Position numbers and translations under genes: made by a program. The notes beneath the pieces were generated by a model that searched no databases, was not told the DNA's origin, and saw only the letters and a list, made by a program, of their open reading frames with translations. Of a DNA stretch of 64,000 bases, positions 34,364-43,601 are shown piece after piece. Each line of letters starts with the position of its first letter. Positions within the stretch are counted from its first letter, which is position 1. This DNA is from Achromobacter dolens (GTDB taxonomy: Bacteria; Pseudomonadota; Gammaproteobacteria; Burkholderiales; Burkholderiaceae_B): NCBI RefSeq assembly GCF_902859745.1, contig NZ_CADIJW010000011.1:1-64000 (forward strand), given 5' to 3'.

Positions 34364-34915
34364 ATCGCCACTGAAAAAGCCAATCGCATCAACGGTGAAA
34401 TCCGCGTCCCCGAGGTGCGCCTGATAGGTCTGGACGGAGAACAGCTGGGCATCGTCAAGATTGCCGACGCGTTCCGTCTTTCCGAGCAAAACGACGTGGA
34501 TCTGGTGGAAATCGCGCCGAACGCCGAGCCGCCGGTCTGCCGTTTGATGGACTACGGTAAGTTCAAGTACCAAGAGCAGAAGCGTCAGGCCGAAGCTCGT
34601 TCGAAGCAGAAGGTCATCCAGGTCAAGGAAGTCAAATTCCGTCCGGCCACCGACGAGGGCGACTACCAGGTCAAGCTGCGCAACCTGCGCCGCTTCCTCG
34701 AGGAAGGCGACAAGGCCAAGGTGACGCTGCGGTTCCGTGGCCGTGAAATGGCTCACCAGGAACTGGGCATGCGGGTACTTGAGCGTGTGCGCGACGATCT
34801 GCTGGAATTGGCCCAGGTCGAAGCCATGCCGAAGCTCGAAGGCCGTCAGATGGTCATGGTGCTGGCGCCCAAGAAGAAGGCTGCCCCCGCGGGCAAGCCG
34901 GAATCGGCGGCATAA
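34364..34915 (+). CDS. infC: Translation initiation factor IF-3 (ATC start)
   Basis: 183 residues. The protein begins [27 protein letters not shown] at an ATC codon (34364), with AGGAG eight bases upstream and no ATG or GTG that would keep the conserved N-domain. Rare AUU/AUC starts in infC are the known basis of IF-3 autoregulation, since IF-3 itself rejects non-standard starts. N-domain, the Lys-rich linker ([14 protein letters not shown]) and the C-domain ([18 protein letters not shown]) are complete. An ATG-only gene call would lose the first 17 residues. Here infC is followed by gshB rather than the usual rpmI. Confidence 0.97.
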   Translation: MATEKANRINGEIRVPEVRLIGLDGEQLGIVKIADAFRLSEQNDVDLVEIAPNAEPPVCRLMDYGKFKYQEQKRQAEARSKQKVIQVKEVKFRPATDEGDYQVKLRNLRRFLEEGDKAKVTLRFRGREMAHQELGMRVLERVRDDLLELAQVEAMPKLEGRQMVMVLAPKKKAAPAGKPESAA

Positions 34916-34926
34916 GGCTCCTGCCG

Positions 34927-34946
34927 GCCTTCCCGTCCGGGAAGGC
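34927..34946. repeat. Hairpin repeat, copy 1 (after infC)
   Basis: GCCTTCCCGTCCGGGAAGGC starts 11 bases after the infC stop. It is nearly self-complementary and identical to copy 2 except for three loop bases. It may act as the infC terminator together with downstream pyrimidines. Confidence 0.75.
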
Positions 34947-35034
34947 CTGGCCGCTCTTGCCCCGCGACCCGCCGTCCAGCCCATGTTCGGCGGGTTCGCT
35001 TATTGGGCGGCTCTGCGCTACGATGTCATAGATA

Positions 35035-35060
35035 GCCGCCTTCCCGAAAGGGAAGGCGGC
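35035..35060. repeat. Hairpin repeat, copy 2 (before gshB)
   Basis: An 11-bp perfect stem (GCCGCCTTCCC / GGGAAGGCGGC) closed by a GAAA tetraloop; its 20-base core is at 35038-35057. It ends 19 bases before the gshB ATG, so it would lie in the 5' leader and could affect gshB translation or mRNA stability. Confidence 0.75.
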
Positions 35061-35079
35061 GTACGTTCGGGGTGTCGCG

Positions 35080-36060
35080 ATGCATGTTTTGTTCGTTTTG
35101 GATCCCTTGCCGCTCTTGAAGGCGTACAAGGACAGTTCTGTCGCCATGATGCGTGCCCTGGTGGCGCGCGGCCATACGCTCAGCGTGGCCATGCAGGGCG
35201 ACCTGTACATCGAGACCGGCACGGTCAAGGCCGTCACCACGCCCATCGAGCTGGTGGCAGACGCCGACCTGCACGGCCATGACTGGTGGCGCGAATCGGC
35301 GTCCCAGGATCTGCCGCTGGCCGATTTCGGCGCGGTGGTGATGCGCAAAGACCCGCCTTTCGACATGGAATACGTGTATTCCACCCATCTGCTCGAATAC
35401 GCCCAGGCGCAAGGCGCCAAGGTGTTCAACAGCGGCGCGGCGATCCGCAACCATCCCGAGAAGCTGGCCATCACCGAGATCAGCGAGTTCACCGCGCCGA
35501 CGCTGGTGACGCGCAACATGGCGCGCCTGAAGGCCTTCCACGACACGCACCACGACGTCATCGTCAAGCCGCTGGACGGCATGGGCGGCACCGGGGTGTT
35601 CCGCCTGCAGCCCAAGGACCCCAACCTCAACGCCATCCTGGAAACGCTGACCGACAACGGCGCGCGCACCATCATGGCGCAGCGTTACATTCCCGAGATC
35701 GTCAAGGGCGACAAGCGCATCCTGCTGATCGGCGGCGAACCGGTGCCGTATTCGCTGGCGCGCATCCCGCTGGCCGGCGAGACCCGCGGCAACCTGGCCG
35801 CTGGCGGCCGGGGCGTGGCGCAGCCGCTGTCGCCGCGCGACCGCGAGATCGCCGAGGCCGTCGCGCCCAAGCTGGCCGCGCGCGGCCTGCTGCTGGTCGG
35901 CCTGGACGTCATCGGTGACTACGTCACCGAGGTCAATGTCACCAGCCCCACCTGTTTCGTGGAAATCGCCGAACAGACCGGTTTCGACGTCGCGGGCATG
36001 TTCGTCCAGGCGCTCGAAAAAGCGGTGGCGGCCGGCGCCTCGGTTCCGGCCGCGGCCTGA
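35080..36060 (+). CDS. gshB: Glutathione synthetase
   Basis: 326 residues, ATP-grasp fold. It joins gamma-glutamylcysteine and glycine. Family landmarks are VLFVLDPLPLLKAYKDSSVAMMRAL, VMRKDPPFDMEYVYSTHLLEYA, VKPLDGMGGTGVFRL (ATP site), DKRILLIGGEPVPYSLARIP, and EVNVTSPTCFVEI. It starts a run gshB-EIIA-HPr-EI on the plus strand with small gaps. gshA is not in the window. Confidence 0.96.
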   Translation: MHVLFVLDPLPLLKAYKDSSVAMMRALVARGHTLSVAMQGDLYIETGTVKAVTTPIELVADADLHGHDWWRESASQDLPLADFGAVVMRKDPPFDMEYVYSTHLLEYAQAQGAKVFNSGAAIRNHPEKLAITEISEFTAPTLVTRNMARLKAFHDTHHDVIVKPLDGMGGTGVFRLQPKDPNLNAILETLTDNGARTIMAQRYIPEIVKGDKRILLIGGEPVPYSLARIPLAGETRGNLAAGGRGVAQPLSPRDREIAEAVAPKLAARGLLLVGLDVIGDYVTEVNVTSPTCFVEIAEQTGFDVAGMFVQALEKAVAAGASVPAAA

Positions 36061-36077
36061 CCTTCCTGGAACCTGTC

Positions 36078-36479
36078 ATGACCACGGGTATTGTCATTGT
36101 CGTGCACGCGCCCCTGGGCGCGGCCATGCGCGAATGCGCCAGCCACGTCATGGGCAACCTCGACGGCATGTTGGCGATCCACGACATCCAGCCCGAGGAC
36201 CGGCCGGACGACCTGGCGCCGGCGGTGCTCAAGGACATCCTCGAGCAGGATCACGGCGCTGGCGTGCTGGTGCTGACCGACCTGATCGGCGCGACGCCCG
36301 CCAATATCTCGAAGCGGGCGGTGGCCGACGCCCAGGCACAGGGTATCCAGTGCTGTGTGCTGGCGGGCCTGAATACCCCCATGTTGCTGCGCGCGCTGAC
36401 CTACCGGAATCTCTCGCTGGCCGAGACCCGTGAGAAGGCGCTGGCGGGCGGGGTGCAAGGGGTCTTGCGGGTAGACTGA
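36078..36479 (+). CDS. PTS EIIA component, mannose/sorbose family
   Basis: 133 residues. The phosphorylatable His10 is in IVIVVHAPLG, followed by DLIGATPANI, the pattern of EIIA-Man domains. No EIIB or EIIC permease is encoded nearby, as in many Burkholderiales, where EI-HPr-EIIA form a phosphorelay for regulation rather than sugar uptake. It starts 17 bases after gshB and is probably cotranscribed. Confidence 0.92.
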   Translation: MTTGIVIVVHAPLGAAMRECASHVMGNLDGMLAIHDIQPEDRPDDLAPAVLKDILEQDHGAGVLVLTDLIGATPANISKRAVADAQAQGIQCCVLAGLNTPMLLRALTYRNLSLAETREKALAGGVQGVLRVD

Positions 36480-36589
36480 CGGGCAGGAACTTGTCCTATT
36501 ATTTCGGCTAATATTTCAAGCCGAAGAGCGCTTGGACAATTTGCTGCAATCACCAACTGCGGTGTGATGCCGCGGTCACCATAAATCCT

Positions 36590-36859
36590 ATGCCTAATAC
36601 AGACATTGTCATCAGCAATAAACTGGGTTTGCATGCGCGGGCGGCCGCCAAACTGACGCAACTGGCCAGCAAGTTTTCCAGCGAGATCTTCATCTCGCGC
36701 GGCGCGCAGCGCGTGAATGCCAAGAGCATCATGGGGGTCATGATGCTGGCCGCCGGCCTGGGCGTGACGGTCAAGCTGGAGGCCTCGGGCAGCGATGCCG
36801 AGCAGGCGCTCTCCGAAATTGAAACTCTGTTCGATAGCAAATTCGGTGAACAGGAATAG
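36590..36859 (+). CDS. ptsH: Phosphocarrier protein HPr
   Basis: 89 residues, normal size. His15 in KLGLHARAAA is the phosphotransfer site from EI. Ser46 (AKSIMGVMML) is at the position used by HPr kinase/phosphatase where that enzyme exists. It sits between EIIA and EI genes in the order of the regulatory PTS of betaproteobacteria. A gap of 110 bases before it could carry an additional promoter. Confidence 0.97.
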   Translation: MPNTDIVISNKLGLHARAAAKLTQLASKFSSEIFISRGAQRVNAKSIMGVMMLAAGLGVTVKLEASGSDAEQALSEIETLFDSKFGEQE

Positions 36860-36902
36860 CGGCGCTTCCGAATCCGCCGGCCCTGACAATGTCGGGGCCG
36901 GC

Positions 36903-38678
36903 ATGTCCGCGGCCGGCGCCGCGGTCGACAAGCACGACGGGGCTGGCTCTGCCAGCCCCGTTATTTGTTTGTACGGCAAAGGCGTGGCCCGCGGTTACGC
37001 CATCGGCCGCGCGGTGGTCATGGGCGCGGCGGCGCTGGAAGTGGCGCACTACCGCATCGCGCCCGAGGACGTGCCGGCCGAGAGCAGCCGCCTGACCGAG
37101 GCGCTGGCCTCGGCCCAGCAGGAATTGCGGCAACTGGCCGACACCCTGCCGGCCGATGCGCCGCGCGAGCTGGGCGCGATGCTCAATGTGCACAGTCTGT
37201 TGCTGGGCGATCCGCTGCTGGCCGAGCAGACTTTGGCGCTGATCGCCGAGCGGCACTACAACGCCGAATGGGCGCTGACCACGCAGGGCCAGATCCTGGG
37301 CCAGCAGTTCGACGCGATGGAAGACGAATACCTGCGCGAACGCGGCGCGGACGTGCGCCAGGTGATCGAGCGGGTGCTGCACGTGCTGTCCGGCACCTCG
37401 GCCATCCTGCCGGACATGTCGCACATGGGCGGCGACGAGGCGCTGGTGGTGGTGGCGCACGACATCTCGCCGGCCGACATGTTGCGCCTGCGCGGCGGGC
37501 GCTTCGCCGCTTTCGTCACCGACCTGGGCGGGCCGACCTCGCACACCGCCATCGTGGCGCGCAGCATGGGCGTGCCGGCCGTGGTGGCCATGGGCAACGT
37601 GCGCGAGCTGGTGCGCGACGGCGACATGCTGATCATCGACGGCGCCGCCGGCGCCGTGGTGGTCAATCCGTCGGAGCGCATCCTGCAGGAATACCGCCGC
37701 CGCCAGGCCGCCTACGCCGATGAGCGCGCCGAACTCAGCTTGCTGCGCGATGAGCCGTCCGTCACCCTCGATGGCATCGATATCGTGTTGCACGCCAACA
37801 TCGAGCTGCCGGAAGAGGCCGCGCTGGCGTTGGCTGCCGGAGCGCACGGCATCGGCCTGTTCCGCAGCGAATTCCTGTTCATGGGGCGTCCGGATCTGCC
37901 GGGCGAGGAAGAGCAGTACGAGGCTTACTCGTCCGTCGTGAAGGTCATGGCCGGCCGTCCCGTTACCATCCGCACGCTCGACATCGGCTCGGACAAGACG
38001 CTGGACGGCGAGGCCACGGTGGCCACCAATCCGGCGCTGGGGCAGCGCGCGATCCGCTACTGCCTGGCGCGGCCCGAGATGTTCGCGACGCAGTTGCGCG
38101 CCATTCTGCGGGCCTCGGCCCACGGGCCGGTGCGCCTGCTGATCCCGATGATCGCCCACATGCACGAGGTGGTGGCGACGCGTGCCGCCATCGAATCGGC
38201 GCGGCGCGAGCTGGATGCGCGCGGCCAGCCCTACGCGGCGCACATGGAAGTGGGCGCCATGGTCGAGGTGCCGGCCATCGCCATCGCCATCGAACCCTTC
38301 GCGCAGGCGCTGGATTTCCTGTCGATCGGCACCAACGACCTGATCCAGTACACGCTGGCCATCGACCGCGGCGATCACGACGTGGCGTCCCTTTACGATC
38401 CGCTGCATCCCGCGGTGCTGCGGCTGGTGGCCCACACCATCAATGCTGGCGAGCGAGCCGGCAAGCCGGTTGCGGTATGCGGCGAAATGGCCGGCGATTC
38501 GCGCATGACGCGGTTGCTGCTGGGGCTCGGCCTGACCGAGTTTTCTATGCATCCACAGCAACTGCTGGACGTGAAACGGGAAGTGCGCCGGGCGCACACC
38601 AATGCGCTGCGCGTGAAGGTGGCCAGCGCCTTGAACCGGGCCTTGCCGGTGGATCTGGATACGCTCGATCTGGCCTGA
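36903..38678 (+). CDS. ptsI: PTS enzyme I (phosphoenolpyruvate-protein phosphotransferase)
   Basis: 591 residues. It takes phosphate from PEP and passes it to HPr. The active His214 is in GGPTSHTAIVARSMGVPAV; the PEP-binding domain has GLFRSEFLFMGR, VTIRTLDIGSDK and VCGEMAGD. The start at 36903 is preferred: upstream in-frame codons overlap the end of ptsH and would add an untypical tail. The first about 20 residues (Ala/Gly-rich) are longer than in E. coli. A strong terminator follows. Confidence 0.96.
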   Translation: MSAAGAAVDKHDGAGSASPVICLYGKGVARGYAIGRAVVMGAAALEVAHYRIAPEDVPAESSRLTEALASAQQELRQLADTLPADAPRELGAMLNVHSLLLGDPLLAEQTLALIAERHYNAEWALTTQGQILGQQFDAMEDEYLRERGADVRQVIERVLHVLSGTSAILPDMSHMGGDEALVVVAHDISPADMLRLRGGRFAAFVTDLGGPTSHTAIVARSMGVPAVVAMGNVRELVRDGDMLIIDGAAGAVVVNPSERILQEYRRRQAAYADERAELSLLRDEPSVTLDGIDIVLHANIELPEEAALALAAGAHGIGLFRSEFLFMGRPDLPGEEEQYEAYSSVVKVMAGRPVTIRTLDIGSDKTLDGEATVATNPALGQRAIRYCLARPEMFATQLRAILRASAHGPVRLLIPMIAHMHEVVATRAAIESARRELDARGQPYAAHMEVGAMVEVPAIAIAIEPFAQALDFLSIGTNDLIQYTLAIDRGDHDVASLYDPLHPAVLRLVAHTINAGERAGKPVAVCGEMAGDSRMTRLLLGLGLTEFSMHPQQLLDVKREVRRAHTNALRVKVASALNRALPVDLDTLDLA

Positions 38679-38714
38679 GGGCCACTGACGCCGGGGCATT
38701 GCCCCAACGAACGG

Positions 38715-38745
38715 AAAGCCCGGCGCATGCGCCGGGCTTTTTTTT
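38715..38745 (+). terminator. Rho-independent terminator of the PTS operon
   Basis: AAAGCCCGGCGCA pairs with TGCGCCGGGCTTT, a perfect 26-base palindrome, followed by a run of T to 38745. Confidence 0.95.
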
Positions 38746-38826
38746 GCGCCGGCGGGCGCGGTGGGGGCACCTTGGAGGTGCAGGCCGCTTGCGTCTGGTC
38801 CGGCCTTAAACGGCATTGCCCGGACG

Positions 38827-38855
38827 AAAAAAAGCCCCCTGCAAAGAGGGGGCTT
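38827..38855 (-). terminator. Rho-independent terminator of glnK-amtB
   Basis: On the minus strand: AAGCCCCCT-CTTTGC-AGGGGGCTT followed by T's. It ends about 38 bases after the amtB stop. Confidence 0.93.
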
Positions 38856-38892
38856 CCCATGGCCCCGCCCGGCAGCGGGCGGGAGGTGACGA

Positions 38893-40131
38893 TCAGCTGT
38901 GGTAGGCCGATTCGCCGTGGCTGGTGACGTCCAGCCCTTCGCGTTCCTGGTCTTCCGGCACGCGCAGGCCGCACAGGGCGTTGGCGATCTTGTAGGCGAT
39001 CCAGGCGACCACGCCGGACCAGACGATGGTCAGCAGCACGCCTTCGAGCTGCACCCACAGTTGGCCCAGGATCATGCCGGGTTCCGCCAGGCCGGGGCCG
39101 CCCAGGACCTGGGCGTTGAAGATGCCGGTCAGCAGGGCGCCGACGATGCCGCCCACGCCGTGCACGCCAAACACATCGAGCGCGTCATCGGCGCGCAGCA
39201 GGCGCTTCAGGCCATTGACGCCCCAGACGCAGACGATGCCGGCGATCACGCCGATGATCAGCGCGCCCACCGGGCCGACCAGGCCGGCCGCCGGGGTGAT
39301 GCCCACCAGGCCGGCGATGGCGCCGGAGGCGGCGCCCAGCATCGAGGGCTTGCCCTTGATGGCCCATTCGGTGAACAGCCAGGCCAGCACGGCGCCGGCG
39401 GTGGCGATCATGGTGTTGAAGAAGGCCAGGGTGGCGTTCTCGTTGGCGGCCAGGGCGGAACCGGCATTGAAGCCGAACCAGCCCACCCACAGCAGGGCGG
39501 CGCCGACGAACGTCATCGGCAGGTTGTGCGGCTGCATGGCTTCACGGCCATAACCGACGCGCTTGCCGACCACATAGGCGCCCACCAGGCCGGCCACGCC
39601 AGCGTTGATGTGCACCACGGTGCCGCCGGCGAAGTCCAGCGCGCCCTTGGCGTTGAGCAGGCCCGGCGCCGTTTCGGACGCGAACCAGACCATGTGCGCG
39701 ATGGGAATATAGGCGAAGGTGAACCAGATCACCGTGAACACCAGCACCGCCGAAAAGCGGGCGCGTTCGGCGAAGCTGCCGACGATCAGTGCGCAGGTGA
39801 TGCCGGCGAACGTGGCCTGGAACGAGGCGAACAGCAGTTCGGTCAGCGAGTTCGACATGGCGTACTTGCCGTCCGCCGGGTTGAACATGCCCGAGAAGAA
39901 GGCGCGCGAGAGGCCGCCGAAGAACGCATTGCCTTCGGTGAAGGCAAGGGAATAACCGTAGATGAACCAGAGGACCAGGCCCAGCACGAACGTGCACAAC
40001 ACTTGCAGCAGTACCGACAGCACGTTCTTGCTGCGTACCAGGCCGCCATAGAACATCGCCAGACCGGGTACGGCCATCATCAATACGAGGAGGGTAGAGA
40101 CGAGCAACCAGGAGATATCTGCTTTATCCAT
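38893..40131 (-). CDS. amtB: Ammonium channel AmtB
   Basis: 412 residues with eleven helices and no clear cleaved signal peptide. Conserved parts: LVLMMAVPGLAMFYGGLVRSKNVLSVLLQ, the pore region with FAGGTVVHINAGVAGLVGAYVVGKR (first pore His), and FGVHGVGGIVGALLTGIF (second pore His). The cytoplasmic C-terminus that GlnK blocks is present (EDQEREGLDVTSHGESAYHS). It follows glnK by 31 bases; the pair is transcribed from the sigma-54/NtrC promoter. Confidence 0.97.
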   Translation of the reverse strand: MDKADISWLLVSTLLVLMMAVPGLAMFYGGLVRSKNVLSVLLQVLCTFVLGLVLWFIYGYSLAFTEGNAFFGGLSRAFFSGMFNPADGKYAMSNSLTELLFASFQATFAGITCALIVGSFAERARFSAVLVFTVIWFTFAYIPIAHMVWFASETAPGLLNAKGALDFAGGTVVHINAGVAGLVGAYVVGKRVGYGREAMQPHNLPMTFVGAALLWVGWFGFNAGSALAANENATLAFFNTMIATAGAVLAWLFTEWAIKGKPSMLGAASGAIAGLVGITPAAGLVGPVGALIIGVIAGIVCVWGVNGLKRLLRADDALDVFGVHGVGGIVGALLTGIFNAQVLGGPGLAEPGMILGQLWVQLEGVLLTIVWSGVVAWIAYKIANALCGLRVPEDQEREGLDVTSHGESAYHS

Positions 40132-40162
40132 TTTCAGGCTCCAATGAGTCTTTCTTATTTGT

Positions 40163-40534
<372 letters not shown>

Positions 40535-40541
40535 TCAATCA

Positions 40542-40557
40542 AGCAAATTCCATGCCA
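40542..40557 (-). promoter_or_regulatory. Sigma-54 promoter of glnK-amtB
   Basis: Minus strand TGGCATGGAATTTGCT fits TGGCAY-R-N4-TTGCW at all fixed positions. It lies 41 bases before the glnK ATG. Confidence 0.9.
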
Positions 40558-40609
40558 TGCGGCCCGGTGCCCGGAAAGCGGAAAGGCAGGCGCATTTGTT
40601 GTGCCTGAT

Positions 40610-40626
40610 TGCACCAATATAGTGCT
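40610..40626. promoter_or_regulatory. NtrC binding site upstream of glnK
   Basis: TGCACCAATATAGTGCT has GCAC-7-GTGC arms like the E. coli glnA NtrC sites. It is centred about 87 bases before the inferred start. A further half-site (TTGGTGCAC, 40652-40660) may be a weaker second site. Confidence 0.8.
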
Positions 40627-40660
40627 TCATGCACTCGACATCAGCCTCAAGTTGGTGCAC

Positions 40661-41047
40661 GGCCGGGCAAAGTGAGGAATGCAACGGAATATGTTTTGCC
40701 GCCGCCATTTGTTGCGAGTTGATGCCGGCGCGGTAGTCCTTTGTCGCGTTTGCCGGATGCGTGGCAACCGTGGCCGCGGTCTGCCCCGACAGGCCGCTGA
40801 ACGTTGCTGGCCGGGCTTCGGGCGGCGCATGGCGCAGATGTCAGGCGTTTGAAAGCGGTTCGGACGCACCGTCAAAACGGGGGCGGGGCGTGATACGAGG
40901 GTTTACACGCATAAGCTTGTTGCCAAAGGTAGGCTGAAGAAGAATCAAGTCCAGCTCATGGCGGTATCTGGGCCTGATCGGCCGCGGCAAAAGACACCGG
41001 CGTCGCGGCTCTCTGAACAAAGACGAAAAGCAAGAAAGGAAAGAGGA
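40661..41047. other. Intergenic region between glnK and the lipoprotein gene
   Basis: About 390 bases with no convincing gene on either strand. It presumably holds the promoter of the downstream lipoprotein gene, but I see no good -35/-10 pair; AG-rich sequence just before 41048 supplies its ribosome-binding site. Confidence 0.5.
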
Positions 41048-41485
41048 ATGATGACGATCCAACGCAAGACCTTTGCCGTGTTGGCGCTGACCGCCGCGCT
41101 GGCCGCCCTGGCCGGCTGCAACAAGAGCGATGAAAAGGCCGCGCCGCCCGCGGCATCGACCACGCCGGCGCCGTCGACCACGACGCCGGGCACGCCGCCC
41201 GCGGCCGCCACGCCGCCGGCCTCCACGCCCGCGCCGTCCAGTTCGGCCCCGGCCGCCAGTTCCACCGCCGGCCTGCCCGCCGAATGCGACGCCTACCTGA
41301 CCAAAGTCAGCGCGTGCATGGACAAGCTGGGCGCGTCCAACCCCGCGGCGGCCAGCTTCAAGCAGCAGCTCGACGCGGCCAAGACGCAGTGGGCCACGAT
41401 CAGCGACAAGACGCAGTTGGCGTCCCAGTGCAAGCAATCGGCCGACCTGTTCGCGCAGTCGGCCAAGCAGATGGGCTGCGAGTAA
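41048..41485 (+). CDS. Small lipoprotein with low-complexity linker
   Basis: 145 residues. Signal peptide with lipobox LAGC (Cys24), then a 45-residue Ala/Pro/Thr/Ser linker (repeats of TTPAPS type), then a compact C-terminal domain with four cysteines (ECDAYLTKVSACMDKLG, SQCKQSADLF, MGCE), probably two disulfides. The linker would let the domain reach through the peptidoglycan layer. I do not recognise its function. The start has AGGAAAGAGG in front. A terminator follows. Confidence 0.8.
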   Translation: MMTIQRKTFAVLALTAALAALAGCNKSDEKAAPPAASTTPAPSTTTPGTPPAAATPPASTPAPSSSAPAASSTAGLPAECDAYLTKVSACMDKLGASNPAAASFKQQLDAAKTQWATISDKTQLASQCKQSADLFAQSAKQMGCE

Positions 41486-41540
41486 CGATGTTGGTAGGGG
41501 GCTGCCCCCAAGGCGGCCCGGTTTTCTCCTGTGCTTTGAT

Positions 41541-41574
41541 GGGCGGTCACCGCATGCGGCCCGCCCTTTTTTTT
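41541..41574 (+). terminator. Rho-independent terminator
   Basis: GGGCGG (41541-41546) pairs with CCGCCC (41561-41566), followed by eight T's. Confidence 0.88.
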
Positions 41575-41636
41575 GCCCGCTGCCCGGCTTGTGGAAAGCA
41601 CTACACTTGAGGCACCAAGAACATCGTGAGGCCGCT

Positions 41637-41888
41637 ATGAACAATCGCACCCAGTGGATGGAAGACATCCAGAAGAACATTTCCGACCTGATCGCCCGCA
41701 GCCCGGCCGCGGATGTCGAGCGCAACGTCCGCGCCATGATGACGCAGGCATTCTCGAAGCTCGATCTGGTCACTCGCGAGGAATTCGATGTGCAGGCCGA
41801 TCTGCTGGCGCGCACGCGTGCCCGCGTTGATCAACTGGCTGCCACCGTCGAGCAACTGGAGTCGCGCCTGTCTGCCCTGGACAAGTGA
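41637..41888 (+). CDS. ubiK: Ubiquinone biosynthesis accessory factor UbiK (BMFP family)
   Basis: 83 residues. N-terminal amphipathic part with SDLIARSPAADVERNVRAMMTQAFSKLDLVTREEFDVQ, followed by a C-terminal coiled coil (RVDQLAATVEQLESRLSALDK), the UbiK/YqiC architecture. UbiK assists the aerobic ubiquinone biosynthesis complex and binds lipids. GTGAGG precedes the ATG. The order glnK...ubiK-comM is common in Burkholderiales. A terminator lies just after it. Confidence 0.9.
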   Translation: MNNRTQWMEDIQKNISDLIARSPAADVERNVRAMMTQAFSKLDLVTREEFDVQADLLARTRARVDQLAATVEQLESRLSALDK

Positions 41889-41909
41889 TCCGCGCGGGAC
41901 ACTTTTGCC

Positions 41910-41935
41910 ACGGCCGCCTGCGCGGCCGTTTTTGT
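41910..41935 (+). terminator. Rho-independent terminator after ubiK
   Basis: ACGGCCGC-CTGC-GCGGCCGT (41910-41929) then TTTTGTTTT. Confidence 0.92.
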
Positions 41936-41974
41936 TTTCGCCATACTCGTCTTCGACTGCCATCGGAGACTGCC

Positions 41975-43513
41975 TTGACCCTAGCCGTAATCGCCAGCCG
42001 CACCCTCAGCGGCCTGCACGCCCACGCGGTGCGGGTCGAAACCCACCTGGGGCCGGGACTGCCCAGCTTCAACGTGGTCGGCCTGCCCGACACCGAGGTG
42101 CGCGAAAGCCGCGAGCGGGTGCGCGCGGCCATCATCAACAGCGGCTTCAATTTTCCCGCGGGCCGCATCACGGTCAACCTGTCCCCCGCCGACATCCCCA
42201 AGGAATCGGGCCGTTTCGACCTGCCCATCGCCGTCGGCCTGTTGCTGGCCGCGGGGCAACTGGCGCCGCCGGGCGAGGGGGCGGCAACCGAGGCCGCCAA
42301 CATGCCGGCGCCGGATCCACTGTTGGCCGGTCTGGTGCTCGCCGGGGAGCTGTCCCTGACCGGCGCGCTGGTGCCGGTCGCGGCGGCCCTGGTGATCGCA
42401 TTGAGCGTGGCGCGGGAATCCCCCGGCGCCACCTTGATCCTGCCCGCCGGCAGCGCCGGACAGGCGGCCTGGGTCGAGGGCCTGCGCGTGCTGTCGGCGC
42501 GCAGTCTGGCGGACGTGGCGGCACACGTGGCGGGTCATTGCCGCCTGCCGGACGCCTTGCCCGACACCTGGCCCGAGGCGCCGCCGATGCCCTGCCTGGC
42601 GGACGTGCGCGGGCAGCCCGGGGCGCGGCGCGCGCTGGAAGTCGCGGCGGCGGGCGGCCATAGCCTGTTGATGATAGGGCCGCCCGGGGCCGGCAAAAGC
42701 ATGCTGGCTGCGCGCCTGCCGGGCCTGCTGCCGCCGCTGGCGCGCGCGCAGGCGCTCGAGGTCGCGGCCCTGGCCGCGCTGGCGGGCGCGCCACCGGTCA
42801 GGATGGGCACGCCGCCGTTCCGCGCGCCGCACCACTCGGCGTCCGCCATCGCCCTGGTGGGCGGTGGCGGGCGGCCCCGGCCGGGGGAGATCAGTCTGGC
42901 CCATCATGGGGTGCTGTTTCTCGACGAACTGCCGGAATTCAGCCGCCGCACACTGGAGGCGCTGCGCGAGCCGCTGGAGACGGGCAGGGTGGTCATCGCC
43001 CGGGCGCTGCAGACGGCGCAGTTTCCCGCCCGCTTCCAACTGGTGGCCGCGATGAATCCATGCCCCTGCGGCTGGCGCGGCCATCCGCGCCGGGCCTGCC
43101 AGTGCACGCCCGACCAGGTCGCGCGTTACGCCGGTAAGGTCTCAGGCCCGCTGCTCGACCGGATCGATCTGCATGTGGCGTTGCCGCCGGCCGACCTGGA
43201 AAGCCTGCAGGGGCCGCCCGGCGAGGCGTCCGAGCCGGTCAGGGCGCGCGTGGCGCGTTGCCGCGAGCGCCAGATGGCGCGTCAGGGCAAGCCGAATGCG
43301 GCGTTGGCCGGCGCGGAACTGGAGCGCCACTGCCCGCTGGAGCCGCCGGCCCGCGACCTGTTGCTGCAGGCCATGCGTCGGCTGGCGGGCTCTGGCCGCG
43401 CCATGCATCGCGCCTTGCGTGTCGCCCGGACCATCGCCGATCTCGAGGCCGCCGACGAACTGGCGACGCACCATGTCGCGCAGGCGGTGCAATACCGGCG
43501 CCCGGGGGCATGA
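41975..43513 (+). CDS. comM: YifB/ComM-family AAA+ ATPase (Mg-chelatase-like), TTG start
   Basis: 512 residues. N-terminal Lon-protease-like domain (SFNVVGLPDTEVRESRERVRAAI, RITVNLSPADIPKESGRFDLPIA), then AAA+ with Walker A GPPGAGKS, Walker B LFLDELPEF and sensor elements, and the C-terminal zinc-like CPCGWRGHPRRACQCTPDQVARY. ComM is a helicase that helps integrate foreign DNA during natural transformation. The TTG at 41975 is chosen because GGAGA lies 7 bases upstream and earlier in-frame codons would run through the ubiK terminator. Confidence 0.92.
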   Translation: MTLAVIASRTLSGLHAHAVRVETHLGPGLPSFNVVGLPDTEVRESRERVRAAIINSGFNFPAGRITVNLSPADIPKESGRFDLPIAVGLLLAAGQLAPPGEGAATEAANMPAPDPLLAGLVLAGELSLTGALVPVAAALVIALSVARESPGATLILPAGSAGQAAWVEGLRVLSARSLADVAAHVAGHCRLPDALPDTWPEAPPMPCLADVRGQPGARRALEVAAAGGHSLLMIGPPGAGKSMLAARLPGLLPPLARAQALEVAALAALAGAPPVRMGTPPFRAPHHSASAIALVGGGGRPRPGEISLAHHGVLFLDELPEFSRRTLEALREPLETGRVVIARALQTAQFPARFQLVAAMNPCPCGWRGHPRRACQCTPDQVARYAGKVSGPLLDRIDLHVALPPADLESLQGPPGEASEPVRARVARCRERQMARQGKPNAALAGAELERHCPLEPPARDLLLQAMRRLAGSGRAMHRALRVARTIADLEAADELATHHVAQAVQYRRPGA

Positions 43514-43601
43514 TGCGCAGGGCAGGCCATTGCCGTCGGCAGGGAGGATGGGTTCCGTCCCGGAATGTTTCCGTGCGCCTGCCCGCCAGACCCGATCCGG
43601 C

